Source of the DNA: Elainella sp. Prado103
GTDB taxonomy: Bacteria; Cyanobacteriota; Cyanobacteriia; Elainellales; Elainellaceae
Length of the DNA: 64,000 bases
NCBI GenBank assembly: GCA_025454395.1
Contig: JALOOM010000001.1
Coordinates: 165,067-229,066 of the forward strand
Reading direction: 5' to 3'
Shown here one piece after another: positions 49,817 to 59,112 of this stretch. Position numbers and translations under genes: made by a program. Below the pieces are notes generated by a model. It was not told the DNA's origin. It made no database searches and saw only the letters and a list, made by a program, of their open reading frames with translations. Each line of letters starts with the position of its first letter. The first letter of the stretch is position 1.

Positions 49817-50261
49817 GCCACCAGCCGCCAAGAAAGTAGAAGATCAATTTCTACTTCTTCACTGTAGCTTTAGCCACCCCTAACTTGATTCGCTAAATCC
49901 ACGGAGAAGTTTCGCTGCCTCGCTGATCTGACTATTCAATCAACATAAGCTTGAGATTCTGCAATTAAGATTTCTGATCAGAATAGGCAAGCAACGAAGC
50001 TGGCTCGATCGGATCAGGTCGCAATTGAGTCAGAGTGCCCCCAATGAATATCAGCCCAATGAATATCAGTCCTAATGAATATCAGCATGAATATCAGCCC
50101 GACAGATCCAGAAATTAACTCACAGTTAACTCACAGTTAACTCACAGTTAACTCACAGTTAACTCACTGAGTTGTTGCAGAATCAAGCGATTCAGAATGA
50201 ACAGCACCACCGCTTTCCTGCCTTGAACAGAAAAGACACAACTCAAGCTTAAACAGCAAGA
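49817..50261. other. Repeat-rich spacer
   Basis: No gene is visible. Copies of aatgaatatcag recur between 50042 and 50097, and an 11-bp unit ttaactcacag is repeated four times at 50115-50158 with a partial fifth. Confidence 0.65.
50115..50166. repeat. 11-bp tandem repeat, four and a half copies
   Basis: ttaactcacag units occur at 50115-50125, 50126-50136, 50137-50147 and 50148-50158, with a partial fifth. They lie downstream of patU. Confidence 0.85.
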
Positions 50262-51284
50262 CTAGAAATGATCAGCAATTCGGACGGCAAACTCAAGGGC
50301 AGAGGACTCTTCCCCCGTCAACGTGACTACTAAACCGTAGGTTTGTCCTAGTTCTGGTTGGCTCAGCTCTACACTGAGGGTCGCAGCTTCAGAACTGGTT
50401 GCCGTCACCAGTCCAGAGGGAGTTTGGATCGCCAAGCTTCCTGCTGCTGGGAAATCTCCTTGAATCGTTAGCAATGCCTTGGTCGGCTGGTAGTCGGCCT
50501 CCAGGGTCAACGATCCAACCGTTGTGAGCCACTGCCGTTGCGATCGGGGTGCTTCAGCCGAAACCTCAAGCGTCATGGCAACCAGCACTTGTTGAGCGGC
50601 CAAAAGAGACAGCACCATTTGTTGGGTCGAATTGGCGGCTTCATAGGTAGGAGGCAGCATGGCAGGATCAAGGGTTTGGCTGGCACTCCGTACAGGTTCG
50701 GCCAGTACCTGTCCAGCCCAATGGTGTAAAGCCTGTACTTCACCGGGAAACAGATCTTCTACCGCTCGAACTAACTTAATGCCTTCGCGCCAAGAAGAAT
50801 GCACCACTTGACGACATGCTGCAAAAATTTGCAACAACAGTCCTTCCGGCAACTGAACCGGCAATTTTAAGGTTTGCAGTTGGGTCATCCAGGGCAATGC
50901 TGCCTCAGTGACAGATGTTTCAGACTCATAATCCCAGAGGCTGGTTTCCCAGGGGAAAAGGGGTGGATTGCGTTCAATCTCAGTGCGCAGTCGGCGCTTG
51001 ATAATAGCGTGAAAACGATCTTGCACAGCAGGTATTTCTCCGATTTGGAATGACGAGGTGTCTTCAGTAAAAACGGTACCCAATTCTGATAATTCAGCTT
51101 CTGACAGATCAGTCATAGACTCCACTTCAGAATCGAGCGGATCCATTAGAGGCTGCAAATTCACCTCCCCGGAGTGCTCCAGATCCCGAAACGGATTGGA
51201 GACTTTCCCTGATGGCGTGACCGGGTTTGGTTCTTGCGATAGCCAAGCCAAGAATTGATCTATGGCTTCTGCGTCTTTATTCAT
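50262..51284 (-). CDS. patU: PatU-like protein, partner of HetZ
   Basis: The protein has about 340 residues. The FQIGEIPAVQDRFHAIIKRR and NPPLFPWETSLWDYE segments, and its position immediately after hetZ, fit PatU, which is one gene in some Nostocales and split into patU5 and patU3 in Anabaena PCC 7120. In Anabaena the pair acts early in heterocyst differentiation and pattern control. The N-terminal 100 residues are acidic and low in conservation. Start is ATG 51284, overlapping the hetZ stop by 8 bp (ATGAATAA); a GTG at 51296 is also possible. Here the reading frame is intact across its length. Confidence 0.62.
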   Translation of the reverse strand: MNKDAEAIDQFLAWLSQEPNPVTPSGKVSNPFRDLEHSGEVNLQPLMDPLDSEVESMTDLSEAELSELGTVFTEDTSSFQIGEIPAVQDRFHAIIKRRLRTEIERNPPLFPWETSLWDYESETSVTEAALPWMTQLQTLKLPVQLPEGLLLQIFAACRQVVHSSWREGIKLVRAVEDLFPGEVQALHHWAGQVLAEPVRSASQTLDPAMLPPTYEAANSTQQMVLSLLAAQQVLVAMTLEVSAEAPRSQRQWLTTVGSLTLEADYQPTKALLTIQGDFPAAGSLAIQTPSGLVTATSSEAATLSVELSQPELGQTYGLVVTLTGEESSALEFAVRIADHF

Positions 51285-52518
51285 CGGTTGATGCACCTGC
51301 TCCGGATACTAAATCATTACGAATTTCCCAAGCGAGCTCAAGCAGTTTTGTCCACTGTTTCTGAAGCTGAGTCGGCGTGCATTCTAATTGGTGGGCGATC
51401 GTGCGATCGTCTAACCCTGCTTGTTTTAACTGCAAGAGGTTTTGCTGCTGGGGCGTGATCTGAGCCTGCAAGCTGTGCCATTCTTGAGGCGTTAAACCCA
51501 AATTATGCTCTAGATCAGCCTCTAGCCATTGATGGACTAATTCCCAGTGGTGGGACAGGGCAAACCGAATCAGGTGATACTTAAAACGCTGCTGAAGATA
51601 GTCGCGCTGGCGGGCTGTTAACCCTAGGATGGTTTCAATTTCGCTGGCCGGCAAGTCTTGCAGCCGCAATGTAAAGTAATCAGCACATTCAGGTTGTTGT
51701 TTTTCTTCCAGATAGCGCAGCAGCTCTTTAATCACCGTTTTGCGGAGCGTATCTTCTGGCAGTTCTGGATCCTGCGACATCATTTGTTCCCGTACCTGAG
51801 GCAGCGGCACAGCGCTTCGCCCATATTCCCCATCACTGGCTCCTTCCGCCGCCTGTTCAATATCAATCATGGTTTCAGGCGGTTGTTGCTGGGAAAATGT
51901 TTGGGCCCGCAGGATAATCAGTTGCTGATTCCGCCGCCCTGGCAGGGGGATGCGCCGTTTTCCGTAGCGCTCTGTAAAGGACATGTACTCAGCAAGTTCC
52001 AGCAAGGTTCTTGGACGATAGGTAGGAAGCAGTTGGTTTTCCCGGCGGAAGGCATTCAACGCTTCAATGTAGAATCCTTGCAGGAAGTCTTCAATCAGGG
52101 TTAATCGGGCCTGGTAGCTAGATTGCACTTGCGGTGGAGTGATATAGCGATAGATCACTGCACTGAGGCCGCTGTGCAGCTCCACTCTGCCGCGATGAGA
52201 GCCCAATTGGTAATACTTGAGACATTGCTTGACCCGATGCCGTGCCAAATTGATTGACCAAGCTTCAATATCCCCTGATGCCTGAATACGCCGACTTTCC
52301 GAACAAATGCGGGACACTTCTGCTGTGATGCGTTGAGCAATGCCCTGACATTGGCGTTCGGATGTCTGTGTAGACTGCTGAAGTTCGATCAATACGAGCT
52401 GAAAAACCGCCTCCACGCCTTGATCGCTTGCCTCCCTGATGTTGGCTCTGGTTGTATCCGATACAAACCTAGCATACTCATCGTCGATCGACACCGGCAT
52501 GAGTTCATCATTCATCAA
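51277..52518 (-). CDS. hetZ: HetZ-like regulator
   Basis: The protein has 413 residues and matches what I know of HetZ: EAVFQLVLIELQQSTQTSE, GSHRGRVELHSGLSAVIYRY, TLLELAEYMSFTERYGKRR and LQDLPASEIETILGLTARQR. The last segment looks like a helix-turn-helix near residue 280, and a second occurs near 375. HetZ is a DNA-binding regulator needed early in heterocyst formation in Anabaena and is also kept in many filamentous cyanobacteria. It overlaps patU, suggesting translational coupling. AAAGG precedes the ATG. Whether this organism makes heterocysts cannot be judged from the window. Confidence 0.78.
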   Translation of the reverse strand: MMNDELMPVSIDDEYARFVSDTTRANIREASDQGVEAVFQLVLIELQQSTQTSERQCQGIAQRITAEVSRICSESRRIQASGDIEAWSINLARHRVKQCLKYYQLGSHRGRVELHSGLSAVIYRYITPPQVQSSYQARLTLIEDFLQGFYIEALNAFRRENQLLPTYRPRTLLELAEYMSFTERYGKRRIPLPGRRNQQLIILRAQTFSQQQPPETMIDIEQAAEGASDGEYGRSAVPLPQVREQMMSQDPELPEDTLRKTVIKELLRYLEEKQQPECADYFTLRLQDLPASEIETILGLTARQRDYLQQRFKYHLIRFALSHHWELVHQWLEADLEHNLGLTPQEWHSLQAQITPQQQNLLQLKQAGLDDRTIAHQLECTPTQLQKQWTKLLELAWEIRNDLVSGAGASTDE

Positions 52519-52652
52519 AGCCTTTTATTTCCCGGAGTTTTTTCAGAAAAGGGCCTAAGGGTAACCAACTGAACCAGAGAGAAACAGGATCAGAGCCGAT
52601 GCTAGCTCCTACACTGAGAGAGAAGCAGAGCGAATTTAACCCTAGGGAACTT

Positions 52653-53117
52653 ATGAATCGGGATCAACAAATTCAGCAGTTGATGGATCAGGCCCCTCAG
52701 TATGGCAGTAGTGCAGGTGAAGTGCAGATCGTTGCACCCGTGCTGCGTCAATTTGCCGATCGGTTGCGGCAAGACGAGTATTATATTGTGCAAAATCTGG
52801 ATCAACAATGGGTCATGACAACCTTAGAGCATCGGAGTCAGCCCCATCTCAGAAAACGAGTGGTTTATGCTTATGCTTCACTGGAGGCGGTGAAGGCAAA
52901 TCACACCGTTATCGATCTACAGACCTTGGCTCTACCCTTACCCACTATACAGATTTTGTTCCAACTGTTAGCGCTCAAACCGATCGACAGTTTGATTTTT
53001 GTTGAATCTATGGATCAATCATCCTGTATTGAAGTGAGTCGCGCTGTCTTGATGCAAGCATTAGAACAACATCTTGAGCAAATTCGCCCAATCCGCCTAC
53101 CCGACAATATCGCTTAA
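52653..53117 (+). CDS. Hypothetical protein divergent from hetZ
   Basis: I do not recognise the family. This soluble protein has about 154 residues, with a helical N-terminus (NRDQQIQQLMDQAP) and a conserved-looking middle ending in alternating strands. It lacks signal or membrane segments. I chose ATG 52653 because AGGG lies 6 nt upstream; ATG 52599 is in frame. It is head to head with hetZ (80-135 bp), so the two may share regulation. Confidence 0.6.
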   Translation: MNRDQQIQQLMDQAPQYGSSAGEVQIVAPVLRQFADRLRQDEYYIVQNLDQQWVMTTLEHRSQPHLRKRVVYAYASLEAVKANHTVIDLQTLALPLPTIQILFQLLALKPIDSLIFVESMDQSSCIEVSRAVLMQALEQHLEQIRPIRLPDNIA

Positions 53118-53291
53118 GTGCGCCTCTCTCAATCCTGTTTGTTGCTTCTCTGACGTAAGTAGCCCTGCTGGCTTGAACCAGTCTAAGCACCAGTCTAAGC
53201 GGTACCAGTCTAGCGCTGTGCCCTCAATCCATCTGGATTAATTGGAGTCGAATGGGATCGAGGGTTAACTCAACCTGTTTTAATCCAGGTT

Positions 53292-54263
53292 TTAATACAG
53301 GCGGCTTAAAACATAGTCTGCCAGTTCAATCAGTGCTTGGCGAGACTCCGTGAGGGGAAGATGCTCTAGGCGCTGAACTGCCAGTTGGGCATGGCTTGCG
53401 GCTAACTCACGGGATCGTTGAATCCCCTGGCTATCTTCAATCAGGGTGAGTGCTTGCTCCAGATCTCCTTCTTGAGCAAACTCTCGCTCAATGAATCCTT
53501 CTAAGTAGGGTTTCTCTTCCAACGCATAGAGCACCGGGGCCGTTAAATTTCCACTTTTGAGATCCGAACCGGCCGGTTTGCCCAGGGCATCGCTGGAGCC
53601 AGTGAAATCAAGAATATCGTCCACAATTTGAAAGGCTAAACCAATGTGACGACCGTAGCTATACAGGTCTTGAGCCAATTCTTCTGACACCCCACTCAAC
53701 AGACCGGCAGCTTTGGCACTATTGGCTAGTAAGGAGGCCGTTTTGTAATAACTCTTGGATAAGTAAGCTTCGATCGACAAAGTGGCATCGAAACGGTTCA
53801 ACCCTTGCTGGATCTCCCCTTCAGCCAGATCCATAATTACTTCTGACAACAGTTTCACGACTTCCAAGTTATCTAGATTGGCTAGATACCAGGAAGATTG
53901 AGCAAACAGAAAATCGCCTGCTAACACTGCAACACGATTGCCAAAACTGCTGTGGACAGTAGGCACCCCACGGCGGAGTTCGGCTTCATCAATCACATCA
54001 TCATGAACCAGACTAGCAGTATGGATCATTTCAGTGATTTCAGCCAACCGACGATGCTTCAACGTGATTTCCTGATTGGGCATGGTAGCCCGCGAAAGCA
54101 GCAGCACGATCGCCGGTCTCAGCCGCTTTCCTCCGGCTCCAAACAAATGTTCCGCTGCCGCGTACAGGATGGGATGACGCGCCCCGACTAACTGCTTGAG
54201 GTTATCAGTTAGAAGGCGTAGATCCGCTTCAACCGGAGAAAAAAGAGAAGTAGCTGAGGTCAT
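53292..54263 (-). CDS. sds: Solanesyl (long-chain polyprenyl) diphosphate synthase
   Basis: The 323-residue trans-prenyltransferase makes the plastoquinone side chain. Both aspartate-rich motifs are present: LVHDDVIDEAELRRG (first) and FQIVDDILDFTG (second). The GGKRLRPAIVLL segment is also typical. Length and sequence fit the cyanobacterial sds/preA type. A long spacer of 1.1 kb precedes murI, usually a close neighbour. Confidence 0.92.
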   Translation of the reverse strand: MTSATSLFSPVEADLRLLTDNLKQLVGARHPILYAAAEHLFGAGGKRLRPAIVLLLSRATMPNQEITLKHRRLAEITEMIHTASLVHDDVIDEAELRRGVPTVHSSFGNRVAVLAGDFLFAQSSWYLANLDNLEVVKLLSEVIMDLAEGEIQQGLNRFDATLSIEAYLSKSYYKTASLLANSAKAAGLLSGVSEELAQDLYSYGRHIGLAFQIVDDILDFTGSSDALGKPAGSDLKSGNLTAPVLYALEEKPYLEGFIEREFAQEGDLEQALTLIEDSQGIQRSRELAASHAQLAVQRLEHLPLTESRQALIELADYVLSRLY

Positions 54264-55110
54264 GGATAAGCTGACGCTGGCGCTATAAGTTACGAAATTT
54301 TACATATCTTACCCTTATTTTAAGCTAAGCCTCCTGGAAGCTGTGAGGGATTGGCAAGATTTATCAAAAAGTTTCTGTGGATTGGGGTTAAACCGGCTAA
54401 GACTGAGACAAATGATTGAAAAAGTTCTATACCTGGGGGCAACCCTCTATCAGGATTGGGGAAGCCCAGATCGGGATGCTTTGATTAGTAACGCTAATCA
54501 ATCGTCAGCCGACTGTTGACCCGCTGGATCGCCCCTCCTGAGAGCAACTCTGGCTAATGGTGGCTAACCTCGGTCAACGATCGGTAATCCGCTGCTAATC
54601 TGGGTAGGGCTGTTGCCTCGTTGGAGCGGTTGCGAAAAAAAATTGTGAAATTCGATGAAAATCAGTGCGAATTTTACCCCCTGATCCCGGTCTCTTATGT
54701 TAGTTTGTTAGATAGGAATTTCAAAATTTCATAAATTTAGTACAGGCGAGACAGATAAGCTCTAATCGGCTGATGCGATGTTTCGGAATGGCTCATTCTA
54801 GAAGGGTTTGTGATCAGGTTGATCAAAATCATTCTGAGTGTTCTGTTCTATTAGCTGAGTGAAGTTCCTGTTTTCAGGGGCGACTCTCTAGGTTGCCACG
54901 GGTCTCTCTATTGATAGAGAGAGTCAACGGTTCCCTAATGCGCTTCACCCAGCGTCGGCAGTTTAGTCAGTTTGTTACTCTGGCATGTTTGGCGATCGAC
55001 TTATTCAGTCAACTGAATTTGTCTTCAGAAGCTAGACCTGCCAGAAGCACTTCCTGATGCTAATTTGTGTGGGTCTTGAGACTCCCGCTCTTTGCTGTCC
55101 TTGCACTCTT
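54264..55110. other. Long spacer upstream of the 39-residue ORF
   Basis: No larger gene is visible in 847 bp. Near the right end is a pair of overlapping helices (54882-54925) listed separately. The stretch could hold a long 5' leader or a non-coding RNA, but I see no known RNA family. Confidence 0.5.
54882..54925 (+). promoter_or_regulatory. Competing RNA helices in a possible leader
   Basis: TCTCTCTA (54903-54910) pairs with TAGAGAGA (54915-54922) in a tight hairpin. GACTCTCTA (54882-54890) can pair instead with TAGAGAGAGTC (54915-54925), skipping two bases. The two pairings exclude each other. It lies 186 bp before the 39-residue ORF. Confidence 0.4.
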
Positions 55111-55230
55111 ATGTTGAGTTGGCTTATGGCGTATGATTCTATTCCCTATCTCATTCCAGTTTTAGCGACCGGTTATGTTGTAACGGTTTATATATTGTTG
55201 AAACTAGCTGAACGATCGCGAACTTCGTGA
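55111..55230 (+). CDS. Putative 39-residue single-pass membrane protein
   Basis: The ORF reads MLSWLMAYDSIPYLIPVLAT then a hydrophobic stretch to LKLAERSRTS. A single membrane helix covers about residues 10-31 and the C-terminus is basic. The design resembles small thylakoid subunits of photosystems, cytochrome b6f or NDH-1, but it is not one I can name. Support that it is expressed is an intrinsic terminator 42 bp after the stop. A second in-frame ATG is at 55126. No strong Shine-Dalgarno is seen. It sits between sds and convergent murI. Confidence 0.55.
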   Translation: MLSWLMAYDSIPYLIPVLATGYVVTVYILLKLAERSRTS

Positions 55231-55271
55231 GTCCAGTTCAAGTTTCACGAAATGCAATTTAACTCAAGATT

Positions 55272-55317
55272 AAAGCAGGGATAGGGCTGGGTTTCATCAG
55301 CCGCTCTCTGCTTTTTT
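55272..55317 (+). terminator. Intrinsic terminator of the 39-residue ORF
   Basis: AAAGCAGGGA (55272-55281) pairs with TCTCTGCTTT through one G-U, with an inner GGCTG/CAGCC helix, followed by a run of six T. It is oriented for plus-strand transcription. Confidence 0.85.
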
Positions 55318-55348
55318 CGTGATTGGATATTGTTCAACTCTAGCAAGC

Positions 55349-56236
55349 TCAACTTTTTAAGCGAGAAGACTGAGGATTGCTCAAATAGGGGGCTGCAAAA
55401 TGAGCCACATTGATTGAGTGAACCACTGGAGCACAGCCCAACCATTGCACTGAAAGGCGAGAAAAAGTTTGGGGGCAGCCACTCACGTAAAACTGGGTCG
55501 GCAATGCCGTACGAGTGCTACGTAGCCCCAACAGATCGAGTTCTTGAGCAGCGGCTTGCACCAAGTAACTGGCCGGATCAATTAATTTAACCGATCGCGG
55601 CACGATCGATTGGATGACAGGTGCTAAATGGGGATAGTGAGTGCAGCCATAAATGAGACTATCAATTTGCCGTTCCAGCAACGGTCGGAGGTAGGTTTCT
55701 GCAACCTCGTAGGTATAAGCGTCGTGGATACGATTACTTTCAACCAGTGGGACAAATTCAGGGCAGCCAGCTTGCCAAACCTGTGCTGTTGGATTGATTT
55801 CCTGGATCGCCTGACGATAGGCATTGCTATTGGCTGTGGCAGGGGTCGCAATCACGCCAATTCGCTTCCCGACTTGAACCGCAGCCCGTGCGCCTGGCAG
55901 AATAATCCCCAAAATTGGAAAATCGAATTCCGATCGCACTTGCTCTAGTGCTAGGGCCGAACTGGTGTTGCAGGCCATGATCACCATCTTCACCCCCTGA
56001 TGCTGCATCCAGATCAGAATCTCCCGAACAAACTGCAAAATCTCAGCTTGGGAACGAATGCCATAGGGTAAGCGAGCCGTATCACCAAAATACAGGATCG
56101 ACTCTAGAGGCAACTGGCGATACAGTTCCCGCAGTACGGTTAATCCCCCCGCGCCGCTATCAAAAACCCCAATCTTGGTGCGCTGTAACTCGCGAGGTAC
56201 AGATGCAGCAGGGCGAGGCAAAGAAGAATTCATCAT
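55349..56236 (-). CDS. murI: Glutamate racemase
   Basis: MurI makes D-glutamate for peptidoglycan. The 295-residue protein has GVFDSGAGGLTVLREL at the N-terminus. The two catalytic cysteines are in MACNTSSALAL and YGCTHYPHL. FGDTARLPYG is also diagnostic. It lies downstream of the CPA2 antiporter on the same strand, but 506 bp away. Confidence 0.95.
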   Translation of the reverse strand: MMNSSLPRPAASVPRELQRTKIGVFDSGAGGLTVLRELYRQLPLESILYFGDTARLPYGIRSQAEILQFVREILIWMQHQGVKMVIMACNTSSALALEQVRSEFDFPILGIILPGARAAVQVGKRIGVIATPATANSNAYRQAIQEINPTAQVWQAGCPEFVPLVESNRIHDAYTYEVAETYLRPLLERQIDSLIYGCTHYPHLAPVIQSIVPRSVKLIDPASYLVQAAAQELDLLGLRSTRTALPTQFYVSGCPQTFSRLSVQWLGCAPVVHSINVAHFAAPYLSNPQSSRLKS

Positions 56237-56742
56237 TGATTAAAATCTATGCAGATATGAATAGCAATTGGGAACTGGAACGGAGAGCCCTCCGGAGTAG
56301 GTACAACGAGTAAGTACAACGACTGGGGGCAACGAGTAGGTACAACACAACAGTCAGGCACCTCGTCTATTCTCCATCAGCAACGTCTTTTCTACCGCGC
56401 ACCCTGCACTCACTCTGAACGCGATTTCCTGGCGAAGCCGAATCAGAAGGCTCCTGATGCTTGCAGGTAGAAACGACAAAGCAGATTCATGCAGAAAGCG
56501 GAGTTAAACAGTGGCAAAGTGTGGGATTAAAGCATAAAAATGGGTGACTTGCGCGATCGGATTCACCCTGCCGATCGACTGTCGTTCGCTGTCGCACTCG
56601 GACTGTGCCCCCTCTTCAGTCATTAGACCTCCAGAGCAAGCACTGGGAACTGAGCACGCCAATCATCGACACCTCATTGACGGATGAGTCTAACACAAGC
56701 ACCCTGAAAAGCAAATGGAATTTAGGCTGGTCAACCGCCGAG
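56237..56742. other. Spacer between murI and the antiporter gene
   Basis: No gene is visible. Copies of gtaggtacaacga-type sequence recur at 56295-56350. The murI promoter should lie in the left part. Confidence 0.5.
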
Positions 56743-58167
56743 TTACGCCCCCTCACTCGGATTTTGAATCGGTTCAGCCGTTTCTGGCTCCTTGAAAACG
56801 AGTCGCAAAAACGGCGGGGCAAGGAATGTTGTCAGAATCACCATGACGATAATTGCAGCTTCCAGGGGCTTAGATAAGATTTCTAGACTGGAACCGACTC
56901 CAGCAAACACTAGCCCAACCTCGCCTCGGGGTACCATGCCGATGCCGATCGCCAAACGATTGATCCCCGGTTGCCCAAACACCATCAAGCCGGTTACAGT
57001 TTTGCCGATGATGGCGACAACCACGAGAAAGGCCGCCATAATTAAGCCTTCCCGATTTGCCGGATCCAGTGGGTTCAGCACACTGACATCGGTTTTCGCC
57101 CCTACCACCACGAAGAAAATCGGCACGAGCATGTCCGCGATCGGCAACACCTGCTCCTCTAATTCCTTCTGTTTCTCGGTTTCGGCTAACACCAGACCCG
57201 CAGCAAAAGCGCCCAAAATCGCCTCCAGTTGAATCACTGCCCCGATATAAGCCAGTACAAATGCAAAGATGAGGGAGGAAATCAACAGTTGCCCTCTGGT
57301 TTGCATCCGATCGACCAAAGCCACAAAGAAAGGGCTTAAGAATCGACCCAGGAGGATCGAACCGATCAGAAAGACTGCCGCCCCAACAATCAGGTAAATA
57401 ATGTTACTGATCTGAATTTCACCGGTTTTTGCCAGACTTGCGACCACTGCCAGCACGATGATGCCCAGGATATCGTCCAGTACAGCCGCTCCGATGATAA
57501 TCTGTCCTTCTTTGGAGCTAAGCTGCTGAATCTCAGCGAGTACTTTGGCCGTAATGCCAATACTGGTCGCAGTTAATGCTGCTCCAGCGAAAATAGCTGG
57601 GATAGTTGGCACTCCAAATAATCCAATCAATCCAGCCGTTCCGGCCGCAAAGGGCACTGCGACACCCACGACCGCCACGATCGCAGCCTGCGGCCCGACT
57701 CGAATCAGCTCTTTCAAATCAGACTCTAACCCGATCTCAAACAGTAGGATGATTACCCCAATCTCAGACAGCACGGAGATGATTTCGCCGATCGCTTCTG
57801 CCACACCTGGTGCTGCTGCTGGACTCAGTCCGGCCGTTGACTCCAGAAATTGGATCACGAAGGCATCCGTGCCACCATGGCTACTGCTTTCTGGAAAGAC
57901 GAGGAGATTGAGGGCTGAAACCCCAACGATTACCCCGCCAATTAACTCCCCTAAAACGGGTGGTAAATTGATCCGAGCACATAGCTCACCAACCAGTTTG
58001 GAGGCCAAATAGATGACCACTAAACTCAGCAATACACCTGCTAAAATGACTGGCCCAGTTTGGGCCGTTTCCTCAGACACTTCGGCAGCCTGAGCAAGCA
58101 AGGGAAACACCTCTGGCACAGGTGAATTTTGGAATGGGCCAGCGAGCCAGTTACTGACAAAAAACAT
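56743..58167 (-). CDS. CPA2 family cation:proton antiporter (NhaS3/NapA-like)
   Basis: The integral membrane protein has 474 residues and about twelve or thirteen helices. The LLLFEIGLESDLKEL segment, the unwound-helix region LTATSIGITAKVLAE and the paired aspartates in GAAVLDDILGII match NapA-type Na+/H+ exchangers. Cyanobacterial NhaS3 is a close relative located in the thylakoid membrane. The N-terminus carries a hydrophobic leader-like stretch. Ion specificity (Na+ or K+) cannot be decided from the sequence alone. Confidence 0.9.
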   Translation of the reverse strand: MFFVSNWLAGPFQNSPVPEVFPLLAQAAEVSEETAQTGPVILAGVLLSLVVIYLASKLVGELCARINLPPVLGELIGGVIVGVSALNLLVFPESSSHGGTDAFVIQFLESTAGLSPAAAPGVAEAIGEIISVLSEIGVIILLFEIGLESDLKELIRVGPQAAIVAVVGVAVPFAAGTAGLIGLFGVPTIPAIFAGAALTATSIGITAKVLAEIQQLSSKEGQIIIGAAVLDDILGIIVLAVVASLAKTGEIQISNIIYLIVGAAVFLIGSILLGRFLSPFFVALVDRMQTRGQLLISSLIFAFVLAYIGAVIQLEAILGAFAAGLVLAETEKQKELEEQVLPIADMLVPIFFVVVGAKTDVSVLNPLDPANREGLIMAAFLVVVAIIGKTVTGLMVFGQPGINRLAIGIGMVPRGEVGLVFAGVGSSLEILSKPLEAAIIVMVILTTFLAPPFLRLVFKEPETAEPIQNPSEGA

Positions 58168-58299
58168 GCATCAGGCAAAACTCATCCAGTCTACTGTACA
58201 TGGTTCTTAATGCAAAAAGAAAACTCGAGACTGGGAATTCATAGCAACAAAGTTATCGAAACTATATCGAAACCATATCGAAACCATAAGAATTTAAGC

Positions 58300-59112
58300 T
58301 TATGGAAAGACCCGATGCTGTAAGCTAGGCATCTGTCGTCGAACTTGCTCTAGCCGAGAAGGTTCGATCGCCGCGATCACCACACCCGGTTTTTCACCTG
58401 CATCTGCCAAAATCATGCCCCAAGGATCAATAATCAGTGCATGACCATGGGATTGTCGTAGCGCATTGTGTCGCCCGGTTTGGGCAGGAGCGATCACATA
58501 GCAAGTATTCTCGATCGCCCGTGCCTGAAGCAATATTTGCCAATGATCCTTGCCGGTATAGGCGGTGAAGGCCGCAGGCACGAATAGCACTTCTGCTCCC
58601 TTCTGCGATAGATGACGATAAAGTTCTGGAAACCGCACATCATAACAGACGGAGAGCCCCAAGTGTCCTAGCTCTGAAGAGGCATACACGGGCGGCAAAT
58701 TGACACCCGCCAATACGGTTTGGGACTCTTGATAGGTGTTGCCATCGGGTAAATTGACATCGAACAAATGCACTTTTTCGTAGCGAGCGAGTTCGCTGCC
58801 ATTAGGGTCAACCAATAGGGCCGTGTTATAAACTTTGCCCGCCGAATTGGGAACCGGAAACCCACCCCCTAAGAGGGTGACCTGATAGCGTTGCGCCATC
58901 GTTTTTAAAAACTTTTCGCTACTCTGAGCGATCGCTTCTGCCTGGGAAATTTTGGCAGCTTCATCTCCCAAAAAAGAGAAATTTTCTGGCAAACAAACTA
59001 ACTCTGCCCCTTGCCGCACTGCAAGGTCGATCAAATCTTCTGCCTGAGTTAAGTTCTGCTGAAGATCGGGCAGGCTGTTCATTTGAATGGCGGCGGCAAG
59101 ATAGGATTTCAT
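58300..59112 (-). CDS. Carbon-nitrogen hydrolase (nitrilase superfamily amidase)
   Basis: The 270-residue protein has the Glu-Lys-Cys triad in order: VCLPENFSF (Glu), YEKVHLFDV (Lys) and LSVCYDVRFPE (Cys). It looks like the Nit1/Nit2-type omega-amidase branch, which in relatives hydrolyses deaminated glutathione or 2-oxoglutaramate. I start at the ATG at 59112 because homology begins at MKSYLAAAIQMNS; an upstream in-frame start at 59217 adds a hydrophobic stretch atypical for the family. Confidence 0.88.
   Translation of the reverse strand: MKSYLAAAIQMNSLPDLQQNLTQAEDLIDLAVRQGAELVCLPENFSFLGDEAAKISQAEAIAQSSEKFLKTMAQRYQVTLLGGGFPVPNSAGKVYNTALLVDPNGSELARYEKVHLFDVNLPDGNTYQESQTVLAGVNLPPVYASSELGHLGLSVCYDVRFPELYRHLSQKGAEVLFVPAAFTAYTGKDHWQILLQARAIENTCYVIAPAQTGRHNALRQSHGHALIIDPWGMILADAGEKPGVVIAAIEPSRLEQVRRQMPSLQHRVFP

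Noticed and set aside
57545..58012. 155-residue plus-strand ORF over the antiporter gene
   Set aside because: It mirrors a clear membrane transporter in another frame, and its Pro/Ala/Thr-rich content is the expected antisense product.
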